A stretch of 64,000 nt of DNA from positions 4,146,632 through 4,210,631 of the forward strand of contig CM057156.1 in assembly GCA_029962745.1 (NCBI GenBank). Direction: 5' to 3'. The notes under the pieces are model-generated. The model was given only the letters and a program-made list of their open reading frames with translations. It made no database searches and was not told where the DNA came from. This DNA comes from Echinometra lucunter. Its lineage: Eukaryota; Echinodermata; Echinoidea; Camarodonta; Echinometridae. Below, in pieces: positions 1-10,246 of this stretch. How positions within the stretch are numbered: the first letter of the stretch is position 1; the number at the start of each line of letters is the position of its first letter. The translations under genes were made by a program, and so were the position numbers.

Positions 1-40
1 TAAGCGTCATGGACTACGGACGGACGCCGCTCAATGCTAA
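1..40. repeat. End of a GGACGGACG-type dispersed repeat
   Basis: The first bases hold an ACGGACGGACGCCGCT stretch like the right ends of the repeats at 2.98 kb and 23.0 kb. Only the end of the element is inside the window. Confidence 0.35.
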
Positions 41-208
41 GCTTATAAAGCTCATGATAAGCATACACTTCTCTATGCGCAGCACATACAGAATTAAAAC
101 AAAATACATCAATACCATACAAGCATGTTAACAAACCAATGACTAGCAAGTATTACAATTAACAAAATAGGTACATAATTGACAAAATAGACAAATGGAA
201 GTTAATAA

Positions 209-365
209 TCAGTAAGGAAGGCGGAAAAGGTGGGTTTTAAGTACAGATTTGAAATTTGCAAAATTGGGTGCCTGTCGAATGTTTTGTGGGAGATTGTACC
301 AAAGATTCGGTCCAGCAACTGCAAAAGGTCCCTTATAGTGTCTCTCCACCTCGGTGGCTTGAGAA
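209..365 (-). pseudogene. Non-LTR retrotransposon (LINE) ORF2 C-terminal remnant
   Basis: Read on the minus strand, this stretch translates to PFAVAGPNLWYNLP, then IRQ, FKSVLKTHLF and a stop at 211-209. That order (aromatic-NLP, then FK-LKTHLF, then stop) is the usual carboxyl end of CR1/L2-type reverse transcriptase proteins in marine invertebrates. No catalytic region is present, so it is a 5'-truncated dead copy. The clade cannot be settled from so short a piece. Confidence 0.6.
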
Positions 366-424
366 AAACAGACTTGATTTAGGGTTGCACTTGGAGGGGG
401 GGGGGGGATCTTTGATGTAGTTTT

Positions 425-595
425 TGATGTATTTTTTGCACCTATAGTGGCAATTAATCGATGAATAATTTTGTATCTTTGCTCTGTTTTTTCACTTTAA
501 ATTGTATTTGTATTTGTATTTTTAATGTAGCCGATGTGAAAAGAATTTCCTTTATGGACAATAAACATATTCAACATTCAACATTCAACATAAGA
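425..595 (+). repeat. Retroelement 3' end with (ATTCAAC)n tail
   Basis: A plus-strand stretch ends with TATTTG repeats, an AATAAAC signal and three ATTCAAC units. Short tandem tails of this kind mark the 3' ends of LINEs or SINEs. No coding part is visible. The following bases, 596-887, show nothing I can interpret. Confidence 0.45.
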
Positions 596-887
596 GCCTC
601 ACTAGATGCAGTTGATGCTAGATGAAATGCGTTACAAAATTCAAATCAAAACTAATTCCTTGAGATGGCTTTATCTATTTGTGGGCATACCGAATTCAAA
701 ATAAAATAGTATTACAATTTATGTTCACAATGCCATAACGCAAGCAGATAATACTTGGCAACATAATAATAAGACATAATACTTCAAACTTTCAACGTTT
801 TAAAGATAAATATAAACATGTTCAAACCCATGATCATTGAATCAGAAATAAAGTTCTCAAAATAATCTTTATGACTTTTGACCTTCT

Positions 888-1257
888 TATAAATAACTAT
901 TATACGTAAAGTACACGAACGCCTAAGAATACGCAATAGTGTTATATTAACGGGCTCTGAACGGGCACACAATGCGAAGCTTGAGCTCGTCTGAGAAATA
1001 GGACTAGCAATGCATGAATGTCATAAAGAACGCGATCTCGACAAGAGCTTCTCGTGGCTCGATCGGATGGACGACCGTTCTAGGAATGAAAGGTCTCGAG
1101 TTCGATTCCCACTCTCGTCAATTTCATATTTTTTGGTGTTTATTCCGTCAGAAATAGTTAAAGTATCACAGCTATCACAACTGCTTAATTGTGGTTTAAT
1201 ACTATGGCGTATTCTTAGGCGTTCGTGTACTTTGCGTATAATGGTTATTATAAGACG
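888..1257. mobile_element. 370-bp MITE with long terminal inverted repeats
   Basis: About 60 bases at 890-955 and 1190-1257 are inverted copies of each other. The core TACACGAACGCCTAAGAA at about 911-930 is perfectly mirrored at about 1211-1230. The interior (about 1050-1125) holds a GAGTTCGATTCCCACTC stretch resembling a pol III B box, preceded by a weak A-box-like GTGGCTCGATCGG. It has no coding capacity. It could be a tRNA-derived sequence caught inside a MITE. The tRNA resemblance is weak because no good cloverleaf forms. Confidence 0.6.
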
Positions 1258-1611
1258 GTGGCTGGGTTGGCTAATAGTCACAGAGCGTTATCTCCTGAAA
1301 GTTCATCCATTTTAGGTCAAGTTGGTCAATTTGCCGCTCGAATCCTTGCAGTTATACATGTAAAGAGTAGAAGAACTGCATAAACATTGGATAGAGAGAC
1401 AATATGAAATCCTATTTCCTTTTTTAAGAATGGCATTGGCCAAGATACTGAAAATACGAGCGAGCGCTTCCAGGTTTTTCTTTTATTTTCAATCTTCTTT
1501 TTCCTTTCTATTTCCCTCTCTTTTACTTTTTTTTTATTTCTTTTTAAAAAGTGTGTGTGTGTGTGGGGGGGGGGATAATTGTACACACCATCCCCTTTCG
1601 AAAAAGTGTGG

Positions 1612-1662
<51 letters not shown>

Positions 1663-1700
1663 TGCCCTATCCCCCCGGGATTTACGCCAGTGCACACATT
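1258..1700. repeat. Pyrimidine-rich stretch, (TA)n and GGGATTTACGCCA element end
   Basis: Positions 1470-1545 are T/C rich. They are followed by TG repeats, a G run, about 20 TA units (1614-1655) and CCCCCCGGGATTTACGCCAGTG. The last motif matches the ends of the elements at 13.93-14.50 kb and 57.31-57.79 kb, so this is probably a third, degraded copy. No gene is seen. Confidence 0.5.
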
Positions 1701-1821
1701 AATTTTATAGACAAGATTTGACTGCTGTAGGAGAGAGAATGCGAAGAGGACAGGGGTAAGGTTTCATGGAAATTTTGTATTGGAAAAATGGATTTATAAA
1801 TAGGGTTAGAGTTGTACTCAC

Positions 1822-1923
1822 TTTCAGCGCAGTGCTTCCCATGAAATCCAGGAAAACAAAGGCACTGATAACCTTGTAGAGTCTCCTCACACCAGCCGTA
1901 CTGACAGGGATTACTATGACAAT
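1822..1923 (-). CDS. EGF-like domain exon (phase 1-1)
   Basis: This 102-base exon lies between a TTCCCCAG acceptor and a GTGAGT donor and encodes one complete EGF-like module. Its six cysteines have the spacing C-x4-C-x4-C-x8-C-x-C-x8-C. It contains CHSNPC near the start and CLCFPGFHGKHC at the end, the standard disulfide pattern. Both ends are in phase 1, as is usual for shuffled EGF exons. It must belong to an extracellular or membrane protein. It lacks the D-x-D/N-E calcium-binding start. It could be a 3' exon of the locus at 6.6-5.7 kb, whose last visible exon also ends in phase 1, or part of another gene running left out of the window. No other EGF exon is seen nearby. Confidence 0.75.
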
Positions 1924-2435
1924 CTGGGGAACCAATGGAAATAAGATAAATTCAGTAGTTTGGGTTCATTAACAGATTATTGACATAAACATGTAGGTGC
2001 GATACATGTACTAGATTTTCAATACAGAATACCTAGAGAAAACGAGATGAATGCGTCAGCGTCTCCTACATTGTATATATGGCTCCACCTATATTCAGTT
2101 AACTTCAAGGCTCAAACATGATTAGCAATTCTAAATATATGATTAGCGGTGACCTTTAAGAGTCAAATTTTTTCAAACAATGATTGATAATTTCACAGAT
2201 AGCATGTAGACCTTGTAAACGGATATACGATCATCTTGTGGTATGATCTTTGCTGAAATTCTATTACAATATGTCAAAATATACATTTGATTTTTGAATT
2301 TTTGTATTTTGTGTTCCAACGCGTTCTTTCGTACAACGACATAAAGATAACATGCCTGAACATTAAGGTAAGGCACGTGCCATCGAAGTTTAGTTACAAA
2401 CGGGCTAGTGGATGCAAAAGTTACTAACCCAAGTG
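1924..2435. other. No recognisable feature
   Basis: Plain AT-rich sequence, probably intronic. I see no exon, repeat or hairpin that I can support. Confidence 0.4.
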
Positions 2436-3020
2436 TTAACATTTGACCTCATTTGACCTTTGACCTACATACATGACCTCTGACCACCAATTACATTGAA
2501 GTTCCTCTAGAGCATCTACCATCCAAGTTTGGTTCCAAACGGACAAAACGTCACAAAGTTATTCAAGTTTTAAACTCATTTTACCTTTGACCTACATATT
2601 GACCTTTGACCCTCAAATTAAATTGAGGTCCCTATAGAACATCTACCATCCAAGTTTGGTTCCAAACGGACAAAATAAAACAAAGTTATTCAAGTGCTAA
2701 ACTCATTTGAACGTTGACCTACATATTGACCTTTGAACCTCAAATTAAATTGAGGTTCCTATAGAGCACCCACCATCCAAGCTTGGTTACAAATGGGCTA
2801 GTGGACCAAAAGTTTACTAACCCCTGTAGAAAATATTAACATTTGACCTCATTTGACCTTTCATCTACCATCGAAATTTGGTTCCACACAGGCAAACGGT
2901 CGCAAAGTCATTCAAGTGTTATTATGGTTTCGGATGGACAACAGACGGACCAATGACAGACGGACAGACGGACCGACGCCGCTAAGGATCCTTTAGTCTC
3001 GCTCCACCTTCGGTGGCTGG
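2436..3020. repeat. Tandem array of TGACCT-rich units ending in GGACGG
   Basis: Three to four degenerate units of about 120-130 bases repeat the phrases CATCTACCATCCAAGTTTGG and TGACCTTTGACCTACAT. The array ends with GACGGACGG runs and GGATCCTTTAGTCTCGC. The right end resembles the element at 22.53-23.07 kb, so both are one repeat family. TGACCTTTGACCT at 2454-2466 is an exact DR1 nuclear-receptor half-site pair, and a near match lies at 2600-2612. Confidence 0.7.
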
Positions 3021-3314
3021 ATAAAAATTAATCTCAATTTTGCTGGATTGAAAATTAATGAAAAAAACATCCATTACAGGTTTCAGGTACGGGGTATAGA
3101 TGTGGTGTGGCAGATTAAATCTCGCATTCATTTGGAGAAAACATACAAATATTATGTACAATACACGCACTCTGCAGGCATATGATGCCACAGCTATATG
3201 AATTTTCATAAAGAATTTGCATTTCTTACATGCTTCCGCGTCAGTTAAGTTAATTTCACACCGAATAGAGGTAAAACTATTCTAGAAATATTATAAACAG
3301 AATGACAGAAAAGC
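3021..3314. other. No recognisable feature
   Basis: AT-rich intergenic or intronic sequence with no supported gene or repeat. Confidence 0.35.
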
Positions 3315-4108
3315 TATAGACCAATTTCACAACGCAAGAGAGCAGCAGACTGTTCGACACACTTCGACATACTGCGGTGGGCGCTCCAACTTTTATAGTA
3401 CACAAGTCAATAGCGCATTGTGTACATTCGTTCCATTGTTTGTCTATTTTGACTAGTATATGCAGATTTATTTTAATATTTGCAATGATAAATTATCAGG
3501 GAAGTTCAGGTCGCAGCTGTGCGGTGCTCAAATGCCACAAGAATTAGAGAAAGTTTAAAAATTGGAAGCTAACTGAGTGCGAAATTCACTTGCTTTTGAC
3601 TCATGAAGCCTGTTTGTGTGAGAAGCCGTATTCCCTACACAGGTTTCCGTAAGCAATGTGAAGGAATTCGTCGCCAGTGGGTAAAAACATCGACAGAAAG
3701 GACTTTGAAGTCAAGAAACATTATCATTATGACACTTTGGCGTAAAATTTAATGAGTGAAAACATGACTTTCTAAACAGGGTAAGATTTAGGGCTCCCGT
3801 TTACTACGGCTTCTATGCTGCAATCGAACTTTTACTGACAAAACTAAGTTGAAAAACCATCGAAAGTACAAAAATACATCATACCTTCATCCGTCAGATA
3901 TGACCATTATCTTACCTCATCTACCCATGTATCCATGCTCTATTTTATTGATCTAGAATAAAGTAAATGGAACAATATCGGGGCATATCTCAGATCTTAC
4001 ATTCATTTTGTACACAGAGCCAATCGCGGTCAGCGCGCTTGCCCACCGCAGCTATGGCGTCGCCGATAGAGGACCAAATACATAAACCGGAGGTGAAATT
4101 GGTCTATA
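3315..4108. mobile_element. 794-bp MITE, TATAGACCAATTTCAC family, copy 1
   Basis: Sixteen-base terminal inverted repeats, TATAGACCAATTTCAC at 3315-3330 and its complement at 4093-4108, bound a non-coding interior. The outer TA bases can be read as a TA target duplication, which would place the family with Tc1/mariner-like MITEs. Other copies are at 59780-60570 (complete) and at 44072-44104 joined with 50536-51291 (split by a later insertion). Shared interior phrases include ACTGCGGTGGGCGCTCC and GTCGCCGATAGAGG. Confidence 0.85.
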
Positions 4109-4189
4109 AATATGTCATTTCTCATTGCCATCCTCTTTTTTCATCATTGGAACGTTATCTCGTCCATCTTTTTATGATTATACATGTAT

Positions 4190-4358
4190 AATACATGTAT
4201 AATCTCAATGGTACTTTTGTAACTTTTCTCTTATGTGCAATAATCTTGTTAGGATGATACCTGTACAGGTGCCTGTCTTAACTGTAACTTCCAATTTTAC
4301 AATTTTACTGTTTTGAGTGTCGGTGATTCTTACTTCTGCTTCTCTTGATCTTCTTCTG

Positions 4359-4412
<54 letters not shown>

Positions 4413-5172
4413 AGCGTGCTCTATGTTTCCCTTTCTCACTTTGACACTCTTACAAATACATGTATATTGTATCTCTCGATTTGGACATAACAAGCATGTT
4501 TATGCCTATGTATATATGGTGCTACGGCCCGGCTTTGTGTATGCCAGTGCAATTATCGATCTATTTGTATTTTTTATCTGTTTATTGCTACTTTGTTGTC
4601 TCCCTCTTTCATTTGTTTGTATACTTGTCTCCTTTTGGTTGGCATTTTTGCTGTGGCTCAACAGGCTAGCTCTTTTCCTCCTTACTTGCCTGGCTCCTGC
4701 CGCGCCCCGTGTGCTCTGTTGGGTTGGCTGCCCCTGTCGTGGTCCGCCTGCGTGTTTGCTTTGGTCCTTGGGGGCGCTGAACTTTAGTCAGTTCAGTGCA
4801 TCCAGGTCTTTTTAGTTTGCATGCTGGGCGGGTTGCGATGGGGGTGCTGACTTGGCGGATCCGTGGGGCGCGGCGGGGGTTGGGTCTCTAGAAGTGGGTA
4901 TGCTTGCTGGGTCGCAGCTGGAGCTTCTTTCTTTCACACTATTCTAACTGAATGGGTTTTTTTTAAATGAAGTTAGTAATTTTTAATATGTATCAATGAC
5001 GCATTTTCCGTGGTTATTTTTTTTCCTTTCCATGTACTTATATTTACATGTTTTTTAAAAAGAATTTAACTTTGTAAACTGTTTTAAATTTTGTAAACTC
5101 ACGCTTTCAGTCTTTGGACTGTTTGTTGAGTCTTAATAAAACCGAATTGAATCTGAATCTGAATCTGAAGTA
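4190..5172 (+). mobile_element. LINE-like 3' region with (GAATCT)n tail
   Basis: This segment has no usable reading frame but ends as many LINEs do: TTTGGACTGTTTGTTGAG, then AATAAAACCGAATT and repeated GAATCT units at about 5149-5170. It contains a CT microsatellite (about 4357-4412) and a locally GC-rich block at 4660-4920. The open frames across the CT tract are low-complexity artefacts. The 5' boundary is not defined. Confidence 0.5.
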
Positions 5173-5738
5173 AAAATATGAATTATTAAATGAGCTAATA
5201 ATAATCGTTGTTATGATTACCAAAACGATCTCAACTAAATCAATATAATCCACACATAAAATCAACTGCGTGGACCCAAAATCATGATGAATTTTATCAT
5301 CAGAAAAGTCCTAACCTCCTTCTTGTACATGATGATGATGATGATAATTCACAGCATTTGTATGGCGCCATATGACTGCTTTAAAACATTAAAAAAAACA
5401 TAACTTATTTTTCCTCCGCTTATCAGAGTTTAGGGGGAACACAACTGCACTTCAACATTGTGATATCATCTCTCTCTCTCTCTCCTCTCTCTCTCTCTTT
5501 CTCTCTTTCTTTCTCTATCTTTGTTTGCTCATACTTTGGGGAACCATGCTTCCGTCTCCCATTCTTTAAAAATCTTGGATCTGTCCGTCGAATGCTTACA
5601 GTCACATGACACACTATGATACGAGAGTATAAAAAAGCGATCGCAGCTCGAGAAAATATCTGCTTTCCGTAATTTTTTTTCTCATTTTTCTTCTTATAGA
5701 TAAATGGACGGAGGAGCAGACATACAAGAAGTATTTAC
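5173..5738. other. Probable intron with CT and GAT microsatellites
   Basis: Holds (GAT)n at about 5330-5345 and a (TC)n tract at about 5468-5518. No exon-like signal is seen. It follows the module exon in minus-strand order. Confidence 0.4.
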
Positions 5739-5960
5739 CAGGGAATCTGCACACTGCCTGTGTAAGTGGAGGTCCATATTTACTCTTCCCACCAGAGCAA
5801 GCGGTTAACAAGGGTGCCTGGAACAGCTTTGGAACGGTCTGTATCATTGTGCCATTGGGAAGTTTTATCTTCTTACACTCCTTCAGCAAGGATGCGTAGT
5901 TCAGGTCCAATCCATCCTTACGGAATGCAACCTCACTGGTAGCCAATAATTGAACAGAGG
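5739..5960 (-). CDS. Exon for an unrecognised secreted three-cysteine module (locus A)
   Basis: A 222-base exon in phase 1-1 lies between a TTTTCACACAG acceptor and a G|GTAAAT donor. It encodes about 74 residues that begin with SVQLLATSEVAF and contain DGLDLNY, LLKECKK, LPNGTMIQTVPKL and AVCRFP, with three cysteines. The homologous exon at 54320-54081 keeps the same landmarks (LLASSEV, DGLGLNY, NECKK, PNGSMVQTIPKL, VCRFP), so the reading frame is under selection or was until recently. I do not recognise the fold and assign no function. The 61-base exon upstream (6601-6541) ends in phase 1 and joins in frame, supplying a hydrophobic segment, so the product is probably secreted or membrane-anchored. 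The next downstream exon is not certain. Confidence 0.65.
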
Positions 5961-6540
5961 CTGTGTGAAAATTAAAAAAAAATGTGCCAAAGCATATACA
6001 ACAAATAGATTAACATGAACATCAATTTTGAAATGTCCTCCTAATACAGCTTTACCATAGCAGCAGCTGTTCATCATTATTTTACGATGAATGGTGTTTT
6101 CCACTTGCTTGATTGTTGCTTCTATCTTTTATCATGATTTTGTTCTTCTTCCTCTTGTACTTTGGAAAATCATTTTGGGATTGTTAAAAGGCCCCTTTCT
6201 GAGCAATGTAGAACATCACTGATCAAAAAGAAAATACTAACTCCCCTTTCAATTTTGACTATGGACGAGAAGGAAGAGAAAGAGGGCGAGGGTATATATA
6301 TATATATGAGTATAGATGCAACTAGTACAAATTCTACATGTAGTAGGCAGGGGCGAACTGGCCATAGGGGAGTTTTGTTACTTCTACTGACGGTATAAAT
6401 ATATTTCAGTTGATTCGTGGTCTTTAAGCCCTTTAGTATATCAAATTTCACCAACCGTATTCAAACACCCTGCTCCCAACTGTAGGTGAAACGAAAAGAT
6501 ACCATTCAGCAGAAATAAAGATGGGATGATGTATACATAC
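5961..6540. other. Intron between the signal and module exons of locus A
   Basis: It contains a short TA run near 6295-6306 and no other feature I can support. The length suits a small intron. Confidence 0.4.
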
Positions 6541-6601
6541 CAAAGAATACTTGGATTACGATGCCAAAAATTAACGTCCAGCTTGGCTTCTGTCCCTTTC
6601 C
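6541..6601 (-). CDS. Signal-peptide-type exon of locus A
   Basis: This 61-base exon runs from a TTTTTAATGACAG acceptor to a G|GTATGT donor. In phase 0 it reads GKGQKPSWTLIFGIVIQVFF plus one base, a basic stretch followed by a hydrophobic core as in a signal peptide or signal anchor. It joins in frame to the module exon at 5960. The exon at 29373-29313 has exactly the same length, phase and layout, which is the main support. The ATG just before the acceptor is in another frame, so the start codon should lie in an earlier exon, not found here. Confidence 0.5.
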
Positions 6602-7805
6602 CTGTCATTAAAAACAAATACCAAGCTTATTAATGAACTGCCATGTTTTCCTAATCCTTTGTTAAAAACTACATTTCAATTATGATTTGCTTTGCTTGTC
6701 CATACCGATGATAAGATCAAAATTTTCTGTTAAATTTTTCACAACAGAATACACATTTTCAGGCTTTGGAATTTCAATTCCAATGTATATCAGTAAATTC
6801 TCCCTACCGCAAATGATATTCAACAGTAGGCACTTCCGGTATCCATGCAAACACAATTGGTCGAGTCCTTATATCAAGTCCCATAAAAATTATAGTTTTT
6901 GAGCCTAGAAAATGCAAGCAACAAATTCTGATGCTACCTGCATAGATCTCATAAAATTATCAGGAGAGTTTATGAAACCTGAACAATATTTTCGTCATCT
7001 GGACGGTCACCTCATCCGGTGACAACGGCCCAAAGCTAGATGTAAACGGGATCGAACAGTATGGAGTTCAAAACAGTCTCCATACTACGACTACGTAGTA
7101 TGGAGTTCACTGGACTTTGCAAACGACTTGAATGTGAAGTGCCAAAAGGGGGATGTCCAAAGTTTTTCCTCTGCACAAGTGCAGACAAAGTCACGTGTGA
7201 CGGCGCTTATAATCTCACTTTAATTGTGGCACAAAATCGTGAAAACAGGCCTATACTTCCCAATCAAAATGTCTGAATTGTAAACAATAAATGAATCTAC
7301 GTCTGCATATATTATCCGATGCGATTTTTCCCATTTGACTTGCAATATACAAGTCGTTCTTAAAGTCATTCATAACTTAACGAACAGCTTTATGAAACAC
7401 AACCCCCCCCCCCCCACCTTCCCCACCTTGAGCTAGAGAGCTGCGAGTGATCAAACCCCCAACCCTGCCATGGGCATTGCACTTGGAAGGAGTGGTCTGT
7501 GATAACGACATAGCCATGGCATGGGTTACGTACTTTCTCAACTCCGAATTTCCCAGGAAAAAGATAACTTCTGAACATTTACTCTTATTTTTTTTAAATT
7601 ATGTGTTTTATTGTTTCATAATCAATTAGAATCACAAAATCTATAACTAATTAGCAGTCATTGTGAAAAACAAAGTGACAAGAACATTTCATAAAAATAC
7701 ATAAAACACATTCTTCCACATAATCAAAATATGCTCCAACTCAAATTCCTAAGAGTATACTTTCCCAAACCCATCTCATCCAGTCTTTATCACCATAATT
7801 CATAC
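6602..7805. other. No gene seen; oligo-C tract
   Basis: AT-rich DNA with a C run at about 7401-7416 and a short imperfect palindrome around AGTATGGAGTTC (7055-7112). The 60-70 residue frames here lack any domain character. Confidence 0.4.
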
Positions 7806-8590
7806 TATTGATTGATTGATTTTATTCGTCAGGTATAACACATGAAAGACAAGTATAGGTTTAAAAGCATCAAATACCTTGACAGAATAGCTCATGAAAG
7901 CCAAGATAGACTTATTTCCAATGGGGTCCCATACATTGAACCGATGAGAAGTAATTAAATATCATATTATGATATCAGAGATACATAACTGCACACTATG
8001 TTAAACAATATCAACACAGAACATTCACATATAAGCAGAATAACTGATAAAACTAATAGAAGATAAAGATATATAAAATTTGAGACCACAACTTATGTAA
8101 CGAACGATACAAACTGTTTACAGTAATGAGAATAATTAACATTGGAGCAATAGAAGGGACTCATTTTTCAGATGTCGTTTTAGTAATCTTTTTAAATGTA
8201 ACTTTTTACAACTTTTTTTGACATGTTTAGGTAGAGAATTCCAAAATTGTATACCGTTAAAATAAAAGGAGTTTCCAATTTGTCCCCATCGTTTTGGTAC
8301 TACAAAATTAAACTATTTCTCGTATCATGCCCATGGACACTAGATGAACGAGTATTGTATAGAGCTTGAACCGCACCCGAAGATCCGTGAGAAATGATAT
8401 CATAAAATAATAATAAATAAATGAATATATATTGTACCAAACCACATTCCAATAGCGTTTTGACTTCCCATTCCCAGGGCACGCCATGATAACACAGAGG
8501 AAATCAGCGAGTGGAGCCGGTATATAAACTCGGTACCTAGGGAGTAATACCATCGAAAAAATAATCATAGTGATTCCAAACAGCAAAAGT
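7806..8590 (-). mobile_element. 5'-truncated LINE, 3' half only
   Basis: On the minus strand, about 8440-8300 reads FYDIISHGSS, then TRSSSVHGHDTRNSLIL. After a frameshift it continues GNSFYFNGIQFWNSLPKHV, ending at a stop (8138-8136). This is a typical LINE ORF2 carboxyl end. A non-coding 3' region follows to about 7806, where AATAAAATCAATCAATCAAT makes a polyadenylation signal and a short tandem tail. The copy is dead, with a frameshift and no RT core. Confidence 0.65.
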
Positions 8591-8869
8591 AAAACAATAA
8601 GACATAATCATTCAGTGTACAGTGTTCAGTTATGAGTCAATCACGCATCTATTTATCAAGATATTTATGATGATAGATCTTATATTATTTAACCGTACGG
8701 GCGTACGGGTATAACGGTTGGCATATTTGTATTACTTCACTTGATACATTATGTCTTAAATTATGTTACTGAATTGATGTAAGGTGAACGTGGAAATAAA
8801 GATTTTAATTCAAATGAAAAAAAACCAAAATAAAATCGGAAGGGCAAATGAACTATTATAACCAAAAAT
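8591..8869. other. No recognisable feature
   Basis: Only a short CCGTACGGGCGTACGGG palindromic stretch at about 8693-8709 and an AATAAAG near 8795 stand out. Confidence 0.35.
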
Positions 8870-9252
8870 GCGCAGTCAAAGGGGGCACTTACCACATTTC
8901 AATATATATAGGGACATTCACTAGAAGTGATAAGGGCGCACTTCTCAGAAGGGAAAAGAGCACTATGAAAAATGAGATAGGGTCATTAGTTTGGTGGAAA
9001 AGGGTGGAAAGTTGTAGGATGTAAGAAGGACGACTTATCTGAAGCAGAAGACATTGAAAAGGGCACTGACTGGAAGGTGAAAGGGCAATTACAAAACAAA
9101 ATAGGCCCTTGTAAGACGCAATAGGGGGCAATGAACAGGTTTCAATAGGGGCATTTTTCATGCTTAATGGGCACTTTTGGGGTGCCTGGAAAAGTTTCGG
9201 CCCTGTGCCCCCTCCCCCCGTCTCCAAGCCTCGGCTCCGCCTCTCCTGCAAT
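8870..9252. repeat. Degenerate repeat built on AGGGCACTT words
   Basis: Phrases such as AAAGGGGGCACTT, AAAGGGCACTG, ATAGGGGCATTTTTC and AATGGGCACTTTTGGGG recur with irregular spacing. The segment ends in a G/C-rich stretch, CCCCGTCTCCAAGCCTCGG then CTCCGCCTCTCCTGCA. This resembles the subterminal parts of the foldback elements elsewhere in the window. The 120-residue minus-strand frame across it is a by-product of the repeat. Confidence 0.4.
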
Positions 9253-9337
9253 CATGCGAATACACTCTACAATTCAAGAGGTATCTCAATAGACGATTAC
9301 TGTATTATGTAGCGCCTCATTACTCAGTAAAGTTATA

Positions 9338-10246
9338 GCATTTGAAGTTGGAAAATTCTGCCCTCTGTTATCCGATCATTGCCAAATAACACCAACCCTT
9401 CATTCATTTGTATTTACTAATGATGACATGGTCTTACATGACATAAAACTGTGTAAATGGAACAGAACGAATGAAGAGCGATTTATTACGAAATTAAACA
9501 AGGAGAACTTTGAAAAAAAATAGATTAGAAATTTCATACATTTCATTATATGCTAATCCAGATAACAAAATGAAAATAAATTAAACAGTTGATAACTTTA
9601 CTCTGATATCAAACGTTGCCGCAGGAGTTTCTCTTGGCCAAAACAGGAGAGCAACTAAAAAGAAAAAAAGATAAGCCATGGTTTGACTCGATCTGTAGAT
9701 CCAAACTGCGACTAATACGGAAGCTATGCAGAGACCTTAGAAAAACACCATGGAATACGACACCACGGCTAAAAGTTCTTTACGAACAAAAACTCCTTCG
9801 ACGAATATCACGTAAAAATCACAGAGCTCACAAGAAACATATATCTAGACCAAAACGACCCCTCATCATTTTGAAGACTTGTCGGCGTAATGAAAGAAAA
9901 GAACAGAGATAATTCTTCCGCAAATATAACAGCGAAAGAATAGCATGATCATTTCAAAAAGCTTATGAACAAAGACTATAAAGTAATTTTGATTTTGAAA
10001 AAGACTCGAAACGCGCAAACTATGATATACGAAAATTGAATTCTAACATTACAGACAAAGAAGTATTAGATGCTATTAAAACTATTTATGTAGATATATT
10101 CAATGCTATTTTAAAAACGGGTATTTATCCTGATATTTGGAGGGAAAATATCATAACTCCAATATTCAAAGGTGGGTGTAATAACGACATCTCTAATTAC
10201 AGAGGGATAGCTCTTAATATTTTATGTTTAATATTTTATGTTTCGC
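9338..10246 (+). pseudogene. LINE A, endonuclease end and reverse transcriptase start (left copy)
   Basis: Position 9338 onward translates to FEVGKFCPLLSDHCQI, the SDH motif of an APE-type endonuclease. After breaks, 9616-9912 reads KPWFDSICRSKLRLIRKLCR, the linker ahead of RT, and 10036-10215 carries the first RT motifs (IITPIFKGG, then NYRGIAL). The catalytic YADD part is missing. The right copy keeps it at 62811-62770, so about 1.2 kb has been deleted here. Frameshifts and stops make it inactive. The product would reverse-transcribe its own RNA at a nicked target. Confidence 0.75.

Noticed and set aside
1040..1125. Functional tRNA gene
   Set aside because: A B-box-like motif is present, but the acceptor, D and T stems do not pair well, and it lies inside a MITE.
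4345..4815. 156-codon frame after a CT tract
   Set aside because: It begins in Ser/Leu low complexity and lies in the 3' non-coding region of a retroelement.
8889..9251. 120-codon minus-strand frame
   Set aside because: It spans a degenerate AGGGCACTT repeat. No domain, no splice context, and composition follows the repeat.
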